DNA from: Paraflavitalea soli
GTDB lineage: Bacteria; Bacteroidota; Bacteroidia; Chitinophagales; Chitinophagaceae
DNA: 64,000 nt
Direction: 5' to 3'
Assembly: GCF_003555545.1 (NCBI RefSeq)
Contig: NZ_CP032157.1
Span: 6,204,546 to 6,268,545, forward strand
Part shown: positions 24,209 to 32,548 of the stretch, one piece after another
How positions within the stretch are numbered: the first letter of the stretch is position 1
Layout: each line of letters starts with the position of its first letter
The notes under the pieces: generated by a model
Databases searched by the model: none
What the model saw: only the letters and a program-made list of their open reading frames with translations
What the model was told of the DNA's origin: nothing
Made by a program: the position numbers and the translations under genes

Positions 24209-25680
24209 TTATTGAATATAATTTGCGGTAAGCGTAAATGTTTTTTCTGTAATGCATCAAACAGGATGTCCTCCGTGGCCTCTTCACTCACAGCATGTTT
24301 GTCATACTGCTGTATCAACGTAATATACGCCAGCAATTCAGCCAATCCCTTTTTCAGCGGGTAGGCTTCCACTACCTGCTTCAGACTCACCTGCGATTGC
24401 TTCTTCAACATCGACTGTATATTTTTCAGCAACACCCCTTTGTCGATCATTTCATCACTATACAATCCCGTCAGTGCGCTGGCCGCGTCCAATTGCATCA
24501 CTGCTTCCTTGGGCGCCGTGCCAAACTTGCTCTCCACCGGTTTCTCTCCAGGCTTTCTTTCCAGCGGCATTTTGATCTCAGGCCGGTCATCAACCGTAAT
24601 ATAAAAAGCCCTTTCAGCTACCGGTTTTTCAATACGCTGAATAGCCATCTGGAACACCTGTTGCAGGGTTTCTTTTAAAGCCCGCCTGTCCGCCTGTTCC
24701 TTCTCCGCTACGATCCGGCTCAGTTTATAGCCCAGCAGTTCATTTGTGTCCAATACCTTTTTGGCCGCATAATGCAGCCTCGTCTTCAGCTTGCGCAGGC
24801 TCTGGTGCTCAGTGGTTACCTGGTGCGTTTCCAATACCCGGTACACCGCATCCGTTAGCAGGTTCAGTTCCTCCTGCTTTTCATCATTCATCAGGAACAT
24901 CCAGAAAGCATAAAAACTCTTCCCCTGATCATTATTCCGTAGTTCATCCAGTGCATCAAAGGTCAGCTTCAGCAGTTGCCCCTTCGTCAGCTTCGCATCC
25001 GCATGTTCCAGGCTGATCTGCCGGTATATATTCTTGAAATTATCTTCTACTTCTTTGAAGTCCCCCGTCAATTCATTGCTCAACCGCACGATCTCTTCCC
25101 ACCGGCTCTTCACCTGGTAGCCTTCAAAAGTGGTGGCCGTATTGCTTCGTTTTATTTCATTGATCTGTTGTTGCAGCTCCTTCTTTTCTTTCTCCAATAC
25201 CAATATGCGCTCATCAGGATTGCTATTGCTATTCGTCACCAGTGCCTCCAGCTTTTGGAACAGGTCTTCAAACTTGCTTTCCGTCCCCACAAATTCCCGC
25301 TCCTGCAAGAGGTCATATACCTGGAAGGCTTTGGCCGTATGCCGGCTCAATTGATACATCACTTGCTTGCTGCCATCGTCAATAAAATTGTGCAGGTAAG
25401 CCTCATCTGTCCAGCGGTTGATATAACTGCGCGCCCTGTCTTCGTAAGAATAACCCAGCTCCCGGACCGCTGTTTCCTGGTCCGCATCTGTATAATCGAT
25501 TTCCTGCAGGTAATTGGCCAGGTGACCCATCAGGTCCCCGCTGCTGATGTAGATTTTGTCGGCGTCTCTGAAGGCAGTATGTAAGAAGCTGAGGATCAAT
25601 GAAGCATTGCCCGTTCGCAACAATTTCAGCGTCACAGTATCCTTAATAAACTTCTGGTAAGTAAAAAACGGATGCGTCAT
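24205..25680 (-). CDS. jetA: Wadjet system subunit JetA (DUF3375)
   Basis: A 491-aa kleisin-like subunit and first gene of the operon. The N-terminal region is winged-helix-like (KLLRTGNASLILSFLHTAFR, ISSGDLMGHLANYLQEIDYTDAD), with RSYINRWTDEAYLHNF and QVMYQLSRHTAKAFQVYDLLQEREFVGTESKFEDLFQKL typical of DUF3375. A central coiled coil spans residues 165-190 and a C-terminal winged-helix lies at about 405-491. JetA links the two JetC heads. A -7 box TAGATTTG lies 18 bases ahead of the ATG. Confidence 0.93.
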   Translation of the reverse strand: MTHPFFTYQKFIKDTVTLKLLRTGNASLILSFLHTAFRDADKIYISSGDLMGHLANYLQEIDYTDADQETAVRELGYSYEDRARSYINRWTDEAYLHNFIDDGSKQVMYQLSRHTAKAFQVYDLLQEREFVGTESKFEDLFQKLEALVTNSNSNPDERILVLEKEKKELQQQINEIKRSNTATTFEGYQVKSRWEEIVRLSNELTGDFKEVEDNFKNIYRQISLEHADAKLTKGQLLKLTFDALDELRNNDQGKSFYAFWMFLMNDEKQEELNLLTDAVYRVLETHQVTTEHQSLRKLKTRLHYAAKKVLDTNELLGYKLSRIVAEKEQADRRALKETLQQVFQMAIQRIEKPVAERAFYITVDDRPEIKMPLERKPGEKPVESKFGTAPKEAVMQLDAASALTGLYSDEMIDKGVLLKNIQSMLKKQSQVSLKQVVEAYPLKKGLAELLAYITLIQQYDKHAVSEEATEDILFDALQKKHLRLPQIIFNK

Positions 25681-25698
25681 TCACAATTGGTGTAGTGG

Positions 25699-25706
25699 CA
25701 AATCTA
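25699..25706 (-). promoter_or_regulatory. -7 element of the Wadjet operon
   Basis: TAGATTTG read on the minus strand, a perfect TAnnTTTG, 18 bases before the jetA ATG; predicted leader about 12 nt. No clear -33 TTTG at the right spacing. Confidence 0.55.
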
Positions 25707-25787
25707 AGCATGTATTCGGCTCAGCGATCACCCCTCCCCAAATGTGGATTTTATGCTGTTCCCGGTGGGGAAAGAAAAAATAATTGG

Positions 25788-25828
25788 GTAACCAACCGGT
25801 TTCCCTATATTTGTAACCGAAAGGTTTC
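25788..25828 (+). promoter_or_regulatory. two operator-like dyads around a -7 box
   Basis: GTAACCAACCGGTTTC (25788-25803) and GTAACCGAAAGGTTTC (25813-25828) share 12 of 16 bases and contain inverted halves AACC/GGTT. The perfect -7 box TATATTTG (25806-25813) sits between them. A repressor bound to both would block the promoter of the AHSA1-type gene. Confidence 0.55.
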
Positions 25829-25951
25829 GGGAGCCAGTGGCTAGCATCCGGCTGGTGACGCTCATTGACAAGCCTCAGGTTTGCCCAAAACAATAACATT
25901 TCCAGCCTTACAGGTCTGGTTTTTTATGTAAAATCTTTAAATACCATCCTT

Positions 25952-26458
25952 ATGACCGATCCTGCAATAATCATCGCCGAGCCAGCTGCCAAAGCCTCCA
26001 TGCTCATCCGCAAACCAGCAGCAGCAGTGTTTGAGGCTTTTATTGATCCCAACATTACTTCACAGTTCTGGTACAGCCGTGGCTCCGGCCGGCTTGAGAC
26101 CGGAAAGCCTGTTACCTGGTATTGGGATGATTACGATGCAAGTTCCGAGGTCACCGCACACGCTATCATCCAAGACAAACTGATCTTTTTCACCTGGCCA
26201 GGCCCCGATGGTTTGCCCACTACCGTCAATATTAGTTTTACCGCCTGGGGTAGTAATGCCACCTATGTGCAGGTCGAAGAGAAAGGATGGGACCCCGGCA
26301 CCAAAGAACTCATAAAAATTATCGTGGGACAAACAGAAGGCTGGACCCTTGTACTGGCCGGGTTGAAAGCCTTCCTGGAACATGGTATCCAATTACAGCT
26401 CGTACCCGACCAAAATCCCAACGTATCGGCTACCCACAAGAAAGGTATTACCGCATGA
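25952..26458 (+). CDS. SRPBCC/AHSA1-type START-like protein
   Basis: A 168-aa protein with the helix-grip fold of activator-of-Hsp90-like (AHSA1) proteins: the opening strand-helix (ASMLIRKPAAAVFEAFIDPNITSQFWYSRGSGRLETG), a central WYWDDYDASSEVTAHAIIQ, the strand KLIFFTWPG and the C-terminal helix EGWTLVLAGLKAFLEHG that lines the hydrophobic cavity. Such proteins bind small lipophilic ligands; the ligand is unknown here. I chose the ATG at 25952, because upstream residues in the longer frame are not conserved-looking and the transcript starts near 25820. Likely controlled by the operator pair upstream; no ArsR-type regulator is adjacent. Confidence 0.85.
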   Translation: MTDPAIIIAEPAAKASMLIRKPAAAVFEAFIDPNITSQFWYSRGSGRLETGKPVTWYWDDYDASSEVTAHAIIQDKLIFFTWPGPDGLPTTVNISFTAWGSNATYVQVEEKGWDPGTKELIKIIVGQTEGWTLVLAGLKAFLEHGIQLQLVPDQNPNVSATHKKGITA

Positions 26459-26557
26459 TCCGTACCTACAAATGTTTGCCTTAACCCCACTTTTGGGGAG
26501 ATCCAGATCAATAAAATACGCTGCCAGTTTGGCGGAAATCTCCTCCGCTCAAGCCCG

Positions 26558-26700
26558 GCATACCAGCAGCAGCTACAGTCCCGATCAGCCGGGGATCAGC
26601 CGTGTATCAACCGTATACCAGCCGCGGATCAGCCCACTGTCGGGTAAACCGGAAGTAAACTTGAAGCAAACTTGAAGTAAACTGAAAGTAAAGTGAAAAG
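26558..26700. repeat. 13-unit 11-bp tandem repeat array with two cores
   Basis: Exactly phased 11-mers for 143 bp. Early units follow gnngATCAGCC (CCCGATCAGCC, GGGGATCAGCC, GTGTATCAACC, GTATACCAGCC, GCGGATCAGCC). After one transition unit (CACTGTCGGGT) five units follow AAACTTGAAGT (AAACCGGAAGT, AAACTTGAAGC, AAACTTGAAGT, AAACTGAAAGT, AAAGTGAAAAG). It lies in the 384-bp gap (26459-26842) between convergent genes. An 11-bp period places each unit on nearly the same face of the helix. Confidence 0.85.
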
Positions 26701-26745
26701 CTCAGAAGGCTCTTGCAGAGCGATAGAAGGCGTCGCAATGACCCA
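26701..26745. repeat. REP-like fragment
   Basis: CTCTTGCAGAG palindrome followed by GGCGTCGCAATGACC, which resembles the end of palindromic intergenic elements frequent in Bacteroidota. It adjoins the 11-bp array. The following 26746-26842 is AT-rich with nothing recognisable. Confidence 0.35.
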
Positions 26746-26842
26746 ATCCAGGGAAGCCGTAATAGGTGAGATGATGAGCCATATAATTAAAAGAAAAGAA
26801 TACTTTTTATTGATATAAATATACTGCTATTATGGCATAAGA

Positions 26843-27532
26843 TCAAAGCAATCCCTTCAAAACTTTCCACACATTTTCTGCTACGATCACCGCCCCCTTG
26901 GCCGTAGGGTGAATGCCATCAGCCTGGTTCAGTTCCGGCACACCGCCCACCCCTTCCAGCAGGAAAGGCACCAGCGGAACATTGTTCTTATCTGCCAGCA
27001 TTTTGAATACCGCCCTGAACTCACCTGCATATTTGCTGCCCATATTCGGCGGCACCTGCATGCCCGCCAGCAGGATCTTCGCCTGCGGGTATTTTGCTTT
27101 CACCCGATCGATGATTTCCTGGAGGTTCTTTCCTGTCTCACTTACCGGTATCCCACGCAGCCCGTCATTACCACCCAGCTCCAGCACAAATACATCTACC
27201 GGCTGCTGCAACAACCAATCGATCCGGCCCTTGCCCCCGGCAGTTGTTTCACCACTCAGTCCCGCATTGACTACTTTATAAGGTAAATGCAAAGAGTCTA
27301 TCTTGGCCTGTATTACTGCCGGGAATGCTTCTGTAGGGTCCAGTCCATAACCGGCCGTCAGACTATTGCCAAAGAATACAATATGTTTGGCAGAATCCGT
27401 CACCGCAGCAGCACCTGCCTCCGGTGTTTTGGCTGTAGTAGCATCAGTAGATTTTTCCGCAGCGGGTTTGTCCTTACACGCACTTAAGGCCAGCATACAC
27501 GTAAGACCGCTTATCAGCAATAATTTCAACAT
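26843..27532 (-). CDS. GDSL-type arylesterase/lysophospholipase lipoprotein, TesA-like
   Basis: A 229-aa lipoprotein: signal MLKLLLISGLTCMLALSAC (lipobox LSAC, Cys 19), an Ala/Thr-rich linker, then an SGNH hydrolase. Its blocks are I FFGNSLTAGYG (Ser nucleophile), II NAGLSGETT, III ELGGNDGLRG, and V DGIHPTAKG (catalytic Asp and His). This matches the TesA/arylesterase subfamily, which hydrolyses acyl esters in the periplasm. It is divergent from a YbbA/YbbP-type ABC transporter, mirroring the tesA-ybbA-ybbP neighbourhood of other bacteria. The ATG at 27532 gives the proper lipoprotein signal. Confidence 0.9.
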   Translation of the reverse strand: MLKLLLISGLTCMLALSACKDKPAAEKSTDATTAKTPEAGAAAVTDSAKHIVFFGNSLTAGYGLDPTEAFPAVIQAKIDSLHLPYKVVNAGLSGETTAGGKGRIDWLLQQPVDVFVLELGGNDGLRGIPVSETGKNLQEIIDRVKAKYPQAKILLAGMQVPPNMGSKYAGEFRAVFKMLADKNNVPLVPFLLEGVGGVPELNQADGIHPTAKGAVIVAENVWKVLKGLL

Positions 27533-27713
27533 ATAATAATTTGTTGTCCGAATTAGGATTCTCTTAAACATGTACCCTTCTCGTATGTTCGTTTATTGGT
27601 GTATTTTCAGAATCGGAAACTGTCTGTACATGTCACTCAATAACGATGCCTGTAATTTACTCAACCGGCAACAGTAATATAAATCCTGTTGATACGACTA
27701 TATAAACAAACTT

Positions 27714-28394
27714 ATGGAGACTATTCTGAATATACGGAATTTAAGCAAAACTTACCAGGGTGGCGGTCACACCCTACATGTGCTCAATGACATTAACTTT
27801 TCAGTCGAAGCAGGTTCCACCATGTCTATCGTCGGCCCTTCCGGCAGCGGAAAGACAACCCTGCTGGGCCTTTGCGCCGGCCTCGACCGCGCCAGCGATG
27901 GCGCTGTTGAGCTCAACAACATTCGCCTCAACGAATTGAGCGAGGACGAACGTGCGCAGGTGCGCAACCGCTATGTGGGATTCATATTCCAAAACTTCCA
28001 GTTACTGCCCACCCTTACCGCCCTGGAAAATGTGATGGTGCCCCTCGAATTAAGAGGCGAAAAGAACATCCGCCCCCGCGCCATCGAGCTCCTGGACAAA
28101 GTAGGCCTGGCCGATAGGGTACACCATTACCCCATGCAATTGTCCGGTGGCGAACAACAGCGTGTTTCCCTGGCCCGCGCTTTTTCCAATAATCCCCGCA
28201 TATTGTTTGCCGATGAGCCTACCGGCAACCTCGATGCCGAAACCAGCGATAAGGTCATTAAACTCCTGTTTGAATTGAACAAGGAGGCAGGTACCACCCT
28301 CGTCATCGTTACCCACAACCTCGAACTGGCCGCCCAAACAAAACGCATCATTAAGATCAAAGGCGGTCACCTCGTGAGCGATGACAGCAATTAA
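27714..28394 (+). CDS. ABC transporter ATP-binding protein, YbbA/LolD-like
   Basis: A 226-aa ATPase with a full set of motifs: Walker A GPSGSGKTT, Q-loop FIFQNFQLLPTLTALENV, signature LSGGEQQRVSLARAF, Walker B ILFADEPTGNLD and the H-loop IVTHNLEL. The NLD after the Walker B and the GTTLVIVTHN ending place it in the MacB/LolD/YbbA group. It pairs with the large permease that starts 93 bp downstream. Substrate unknown; a lysophospholipid or lipoprotein-related role fits its esterase neighbour. Confidence 0.93.
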   Translation: METILNIRNLSKTYQGGGHTLHVLNDINFSVEAGSTMSIVGPSGSGKTTLLGLCAGLDRASDGAVELNNIRLNELSEDERAQVRNRYVGFIFQNFQLLPTLTALENVMVPLELRGEKNIRPRAIELLDKVGLADRVHHYPMQLSGGEQQRVSLARAFSNNPRILFADEPTGNLDAETSDKVIKLLFELNKEAGTTLVIVTHNLELAAQTKRIIKIKGGHLVSDDSN

Positions 28395-28487
28395 GAAGCA
28401 CACAGCAAAGAAATCGGTAGCCTGCAGCTGATGTTAACGCAGGCGGATATCAACACAAGCAATCGTCAAAATCCTGAAACATAATTA

Positions 28488-31049
28488 ATGGACAGAGAAA
28501 GGTTCGTCTACAAAAAGAAACTCAACCTCCGGTGGCTCTTCCTCATGGCCTGGCGCGATAGTCGCCGCAACCGTTCCCGTCTCTTTCTCTTTGTATCATC
28601 CATCGTATTGGGCATCGCTGCCCTCGTCGCCACTTTTTCATTGGGCGATAATGTACGTAAGGACATCGACGCCCAGGCGCAGACCCTCGTAGGCGCCGAT
28701 CTTGTAATAGCAAGCAATAAACCCGTAGGCCCTAAGATCAGGACCTTATTGGATTCATTGGGCGATCAGCGCTCCGAAGAACGCACGTTCGCCTCCATGA
28801 TCTATTTTGTCAAAAGCCAGGGTACCCGTCTCGTACAGGTCCGTGCCCTGCAAGGCGATTTCCCCTATTATGGCGCCCTGGAAACTACGCCCGCGGCCGC
28901 AGGCAAAGGATTCCGTTTACAGCAACAAGCCCTGGTCGATAAAACCCTCATGCTGCAATTCAATGCCCAGGTGGGAGATTCCATCCAGATAGGAGAAGTG
29001 TCTTTTGCCATTGCAGGCGTGCTCAACAAAGCCCCCGGCCGCACAGGGCTGTCCACCACCGTGGCGCCACCTGTGTACATTCCCCTCAAATACCTGGAAC
29101 AAACAGGCCTCGTACAAAAAGGCAGCCGTGTAGGCGTCAACTTCTATTATAAATACAAACAACCGGCAGAGGTCGCCAAAGTAGTGACCGCCATAGAACC
29201 ACGACTGGAAAAAGCCGGCCTCGATTATGATACCGTGGAAGAGCGTAAAAGTAATACCGGCCGCTCCTTTGAAGATGTCAATGAATTTCTGACCCTCATT
29301 AGTTTTATCGCCCTCCTGCTGGGCTGTATTGGTGTGGCCAGTGCTATTCATATTTATATACGCGAAAAGATCAGTTCCATCGCCATACTCCGGTGCCTGG
29401 GAGTAAACTCCGGACAGGCATTCCTGATCTACCTTATCCAGATCGTTGGTATCGGTATCATTGGTTCTATATTGGGCGCTGTAGTGGGTACCCTCATCCA
29501 ACAGGTACTTCCTGCTGTGTTGAAAGATTTCCTGCCCATTGAGATCACAGCCGGCATCTCCTGGCCTTCTATAGGCAAAGGGATTGCCCTGGGCGCCATC
29601 ATTGCTGCACTCTTTGGTTTATTGCCCCTGCTTTCCGTGCGCAATGTATCCCCCCTTTATACCTTGCGTTTATCCTTTGAACCTGTTAAGTTCTTCCGCG
29701 ATCCCCTCAAATGGCTCGTCTACCTGCTCATCCTCGCTTTCATTATCGTATTTACCTGGTGGCAGGTGCACAGTTGGGTACAGGCCATCGTGTTTACCGT
29801 CAGTATCCTTACCGCCTTCCTCGTGCTGGCCGGTATCGCAAGATTACTGATGTGGCTGGTACGCCGCTTTTTCCCTACCTCCTGGAGTTACCTCTGGCGA
29901 CAAGGCTTTGCCAACCTCTATCGCCCCAACAACCAAACCCTCATACTCATTACCACCATTGGATTGGGCGCCCTGTTCATAAGCACCTTGTATTTCATTC
30001 AAAGCATGCTTATCAACCGCGTTACCCTCACCGGTAGTGGTGGCCAGCCCAATATGGTATTGTTCGATATCCAAAGCAGCCAGAAAGATTCCGTAGCAGC
30101 CCTGGCAAAGAATTACCAGTTGCCCATCATTCAGCAGGTGCCCATCGTTACCATGCGCATTGAGGCCATCAATGGCAAGACCGCAGCCGATGTAAAAAAA
30201 GATACCACTTCCAAAATATCCGAAAGGGCCTTCGAATGGGAGTTCCGCGTCACCTACCGCGATTCATTGACCGACTCCGAAAAACTGACCAGCGGCAAAC
30301 TCTCCGGCCCCGTTAAATATCCCGGTGTGGTAGTGCCCATTTCTATGGAAGAGCAATATGCAAAGCGCATCAATGTAAAAATGGGCGATAGCATCCTCTT
30401 CAATGTGCAGGGCGCCTTGGTGCCCACCGTGGTGGGAAGTATGCGCACCGTAGATTGGCAGCGTGTGCAAACCAATTTCCGCGTAGTCTTTCCGCCCGGC
30501 GTGTTGGAGCCCGCCCCCCAGTTCCATGTGCTTATTACCCGCGTGCCTTCTCCGGAGGTATCCGCCCGTTTTCAGCAGGCCGTGGTGCGCAGCTATCCCA
30601 ATATTTCCATCATCGACCTTCACCTCATCTTGAAAGTACTCGATGATGTGCTTAGCCAGATTGGTTTTGTGATCCGATTCATGGCAGGCTTCAGCATTAT
30701 TACCGGTCTCATCGTGCTCATTGCTTCCGTGCTCATCAGTAAATACCAGCGCATGCAGGAAAGTGTGCTGCTGCGCACCCTCGGCGCCAGCCGGCGGCAA
30801 ATACTCGTCATCACCGCCCTCGAATATTTCTTTTTGGGCGCCCTCGCAGCTGCTACCGGCATTTTATTGTCTTTAGTAGGTAGCTGGGCATTGGCGCGCT
30901 ACAGTTTTAAAACACCCTTTTCGCCCGACTGGTGGCCCATTGTCATCCTGTTCTTTGCTATATCAGCACTCACCATCCTGATTGGCATTTTCAACAGCCG
31001 CAGCGTGGTCAACAGGCCACCCCTGGAAGTATTGCGAAGAGAGGTGTAA
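28488..31049 (+). CDS. ABC transporter permease, YbbP-like (FtsX family)
   Basis: An 853-aa protein with the duplicated FtsX/MacB-like layout: TM1 (residues 25-50), a large periplasmic domain (about 55-260), three helices near 268-290, 315-345 and 365-385, then a second copy with TM near 408-455 and 480-505, a second periplasmic domain (510-705), and three C-terminal helices (725-750, 780-800, 815-835). The cytoplasmic motifs SSIAILRCLGVNSGQ and ESVLLRTLGASRRQI are FtsX coupling helices. With the ATPase upstream it forms a YbbAP-type complex. Confidence 0.9.
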   Translation: MDRERFVYKKKLNLRWLFLMAWRDSRRNRSRLFLFVSSIVLGIAALVATFSLGDNVRKDIDAQAQTLVGADLVIASNKPVGPKIRTLLDSLGDQRSEERTFASMIYFVKSQGTRLVQVRALQGDFPYYGALETTPAAAGKGFRLQQQALVDKTLMLQFNAQVGDSIQIGEVSFAIAGVLNKAPGRTGLSTTVAPPVYIPLKYLEQTGLVQKGSRVGVNFYYKYKQPAEVAKVVTAIEPRLEKAGLDYDTVEERKSNTGRSFEDVNEFLTLISFIALLLGCIGVASAIHIYIREKISSIAILRCLGVNSGQAFLIYLIQIVGIGIIGSILGAVVGTLIQQVLPAVLKDFLPIEITAGISWPSIGKGIALGAIIAALFGLLPLLSVRNVSPLYTLRLSFEPVKFFRDPLKWLVYLLILAFIIVFTWWQVHSWVQAIVFTVSILTAFLVLAGIARLLMWLVRRFFPTSWSYLWRQGFANLYRPNNQTLILITTIGLGALFISTLYFIQSMLINRVTLTGSGGQPNMVLFDIQSSQKDSVAALAKNYQLPIIQQVPIVTMRIEAINGKTAADVKKDTTSKISERAFEWEFRVTYRDSLTDSEKLTSGKLSGPVKYPGVVVPISMEEQYAKRINVKMGDSILFNVQGALVPTVVGSMRTVDWQRVQTNFRVVFPPGVLEPAPQFHVLITRVPSPEVSARFQQAVVRSYPNISIIDLHLILKVLDDVLSQIGFVIRFMAGFSIITGLIVLIASVLISKYQRMQESVLLRTLGASRRQILVITALEYFFLGALAAATGILLSLVGSWALARYSFKTPFSPDWWPIVILFFAISALTILIGIFNSRSVVNRPPLEVLRREV

Positions 31050-31138
31050 CTGGTTAATGGCCAATTGGCTTTGAGCAATCGCAGCGGCCTGCGCGAACAA
31101 AAAAGCCGCTATTACGTTAATTATATAAAGGCAGCAAT

Positions 31139-31528
31139 ATGATCAGCCGTAATGAAGAAATATTTCAAAACTACCTCACCCTCATCGATGAACATTTAAA
31201 AGACATCATCGAAGGCAGGGCAGATACCATGTGGGAACTGAGGGATTTTGCCAAACAACTCTTCATTCATCCCGGTCACTTTAGCAATGTGATCAAAGAA
31301 CATACCGGCAAACATCCTTGTTATTACTATGAACAAAAGCTGCTCACCATAGCCAAACACTTCCTGCAGGATGCCAACTATTCCGTAGCAGAGGTGGCCC
31401 GCTTGCTCACCTACGATCCTTCCAACTTTACCAAATGGTTCAGGGCTTTTGAAGGCGTTACCCCATCCCAATACAGGGCACAACTAATAAAACAACACGA
31501 GCAACTAAGAACACCTGTATTGCAATAA
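31139..31528 (+). CDS. AraC-type HTH protein lacking a sensor domain
   Basis: A 129-aa protein whose C-terminal 95 residues form a double AraC helix-turn-helix: first HTH WELRDFAKQLFIHPGHFSNVIKEHTGKHP, second SVAEVARLLTYDPSNFTKWFRAFEGVTPSQYR. The N-terminal 25 residues are only a short helix, so there is no ligand-binding domain. Stand-alone HTH proteins of this kind may be regulated by amount only. It lies 245 bp upstream of the helical protein at 31774, which it might control. Confidence 0.85.
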   Translation: MISRNEEIFQNYLTLIDEHLKDIIEGRADTMWELRDFAKQLFIHPGHFSNVIKEHTGKHPCYYYEQKLLTIAKHFLQDANYSVAEVARLLTYDPSNFTKWFRAFEGVTPSQYRAQLIKQHEQLRTPVLQ

Positions 31529-31554
31529 ACTTGTTATCGTCGGCTTTCAATAAA

Positions 31555-31583
31555 ACAAGTGGAGTCTATCTGACTCCATTTGT
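31555..31583 (+). terminator. stem-loop after the AraC-type gene
   Basis: ACAAGTGGAGTC (31555-31566) pairs over 12 bp, with wobble, with GACTCCATTTGT (31572-31583), followed by TGTTT only. Possibly a weak terminator. Confidence 0.5.
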
Positions 31584-31773
31584 TGTTTAGCGATCATGCT
31601 GAAAAGTGGGGCCTGCGCGACTTTTATTTAACTATGATCCCTGCCATATCAGCTATCGTTATGGCCCTTTCAGTCACTGGGGCCATTGGCTACGCAGGTG
31701 GATGTTGTAGTTTGTTTGCGATAAGCTGTGCAACTACCCCGCAGCACCATTAATCCATACAAACTTAACAGCC

Positions 31774-32508
31774 ATGTTACAAATTATCCAGACACTGGAG
31801 ATCCGTAAACAGCAACTGCGCCAGTCACCCCTTTGCGTCATGATCGGAAATACCTCCCTTCCCCAGGAATCCCGGTTGAGCTTCACCCCGGCCATGCTAT
31901 TTTTCGTCATGGGGTTCAAGGATATCCTCAACAAACTGAAAGACGAGAAAAGTGCCGACCCCATGCAGCAAAGCGTCAACGTACATTGCGAAGAAGATTC
32001 CTATCACTGGCAATGGTATTTAAAAGACCTCGAACGCATCAGCTATGGAAGGCAGTTCCTGGAACAATCGGGCCTCAGTATGTTCCAACAAACCTGGTCC
32101 GACAATTACAGCAGCGTACGGGACGTAGTATACGAAACCATCCATATAGCCCGGCAATTTCCATTGCCATTCTATAAACTCATCATTATTGAAGCGTTGG
32201 AAGCCACTTTCGAATGTTTTAATGAACCTGTATTTGAATTGGTGCACACCATGGGCCGGCAGGATGAGTTGGAGTACTTTGGCCAGCTTCATGCCCATTC
32301 AGAAGCCAATCATGCGATGGATAAGACCGATGCCGGTCACGAGAGCGCGGCCTATAATAATTATGTGCCCAGCAAACATGAGACAGAAAATGCACTCCAC
32401 ATTATTAATAAGATATTCGACCTCTTTGAAAAAGCTTTTAACTGCTGGTACCAGGAAAGCCAGATGGCCCAAAGCCTGCAGCAGGAAGCTCCGCTGTTAA
32501 TAAAATAG
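31774..32508 (+). CDS. uncharacterised helical protein, possibly haem-oxygenase/TenA-like
   Basis: A 244-aa cytosolic protein predicted to be mostly alpha-helical, with His/Glu-rich helices: HCEEDSYHWQWYLKDLE (about 70-86), ALEATFECFNEPVFELVHTMGRQ (about 142-165) and HAHSEANHAMDK (about 173-184). The spacing of His and Glu on helices suggests a haem-oxygenase-like or TenA/diiron fold, but I cannot confirm it. A length of about 240 aa fits that group. It is followed by a small terminator and precedes a convergent GlxA-type regulator. Confidence 0.65.
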   Translation: MLQIIQTLEIRKQQLRQSPLCVMIGNTSLPQESRLSFTPAMLFFVMGFKDILNKLKDEKSADPMQQSVNVHCEEDSYHWQWYLKDLERISYGRQFLEQSGLSMFQQTWSDNYSSVRDVVYETIHIARQFPLPFYKLIIIEALEATFECFNEPVFELVHTMGRQDELEYFGQLHAHSEANHAMDKTDAGHESAAYNNYVPSKHETENALHIINKIFDLFEKAFNCWYQESQMAQSLQQEAPLLIK

Positions 32509-32519
32509 CGATGGTATGC

Positions 32520-32543
32520 AGAGGGGCACCCTCCCTCTTTTTC
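32520..32543 (+). terminator. intrinsic terminator
   Basis: AGAGGG (32520-32525) pairs with CCCTCT (32533-32538) and a T-tract follows. It lies just past the stop of the helical protein. Confidence 0.65.
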
Positions 32544-32548
32544 ATGCT

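Noticed and set aside
25681-25899. Open frame of 72 codons on the minus strand directly upstream of jetA
   Set aside because: It covers the Wadjet promoter and the divergent operators, has no initiation signal and its composition does not look coding.
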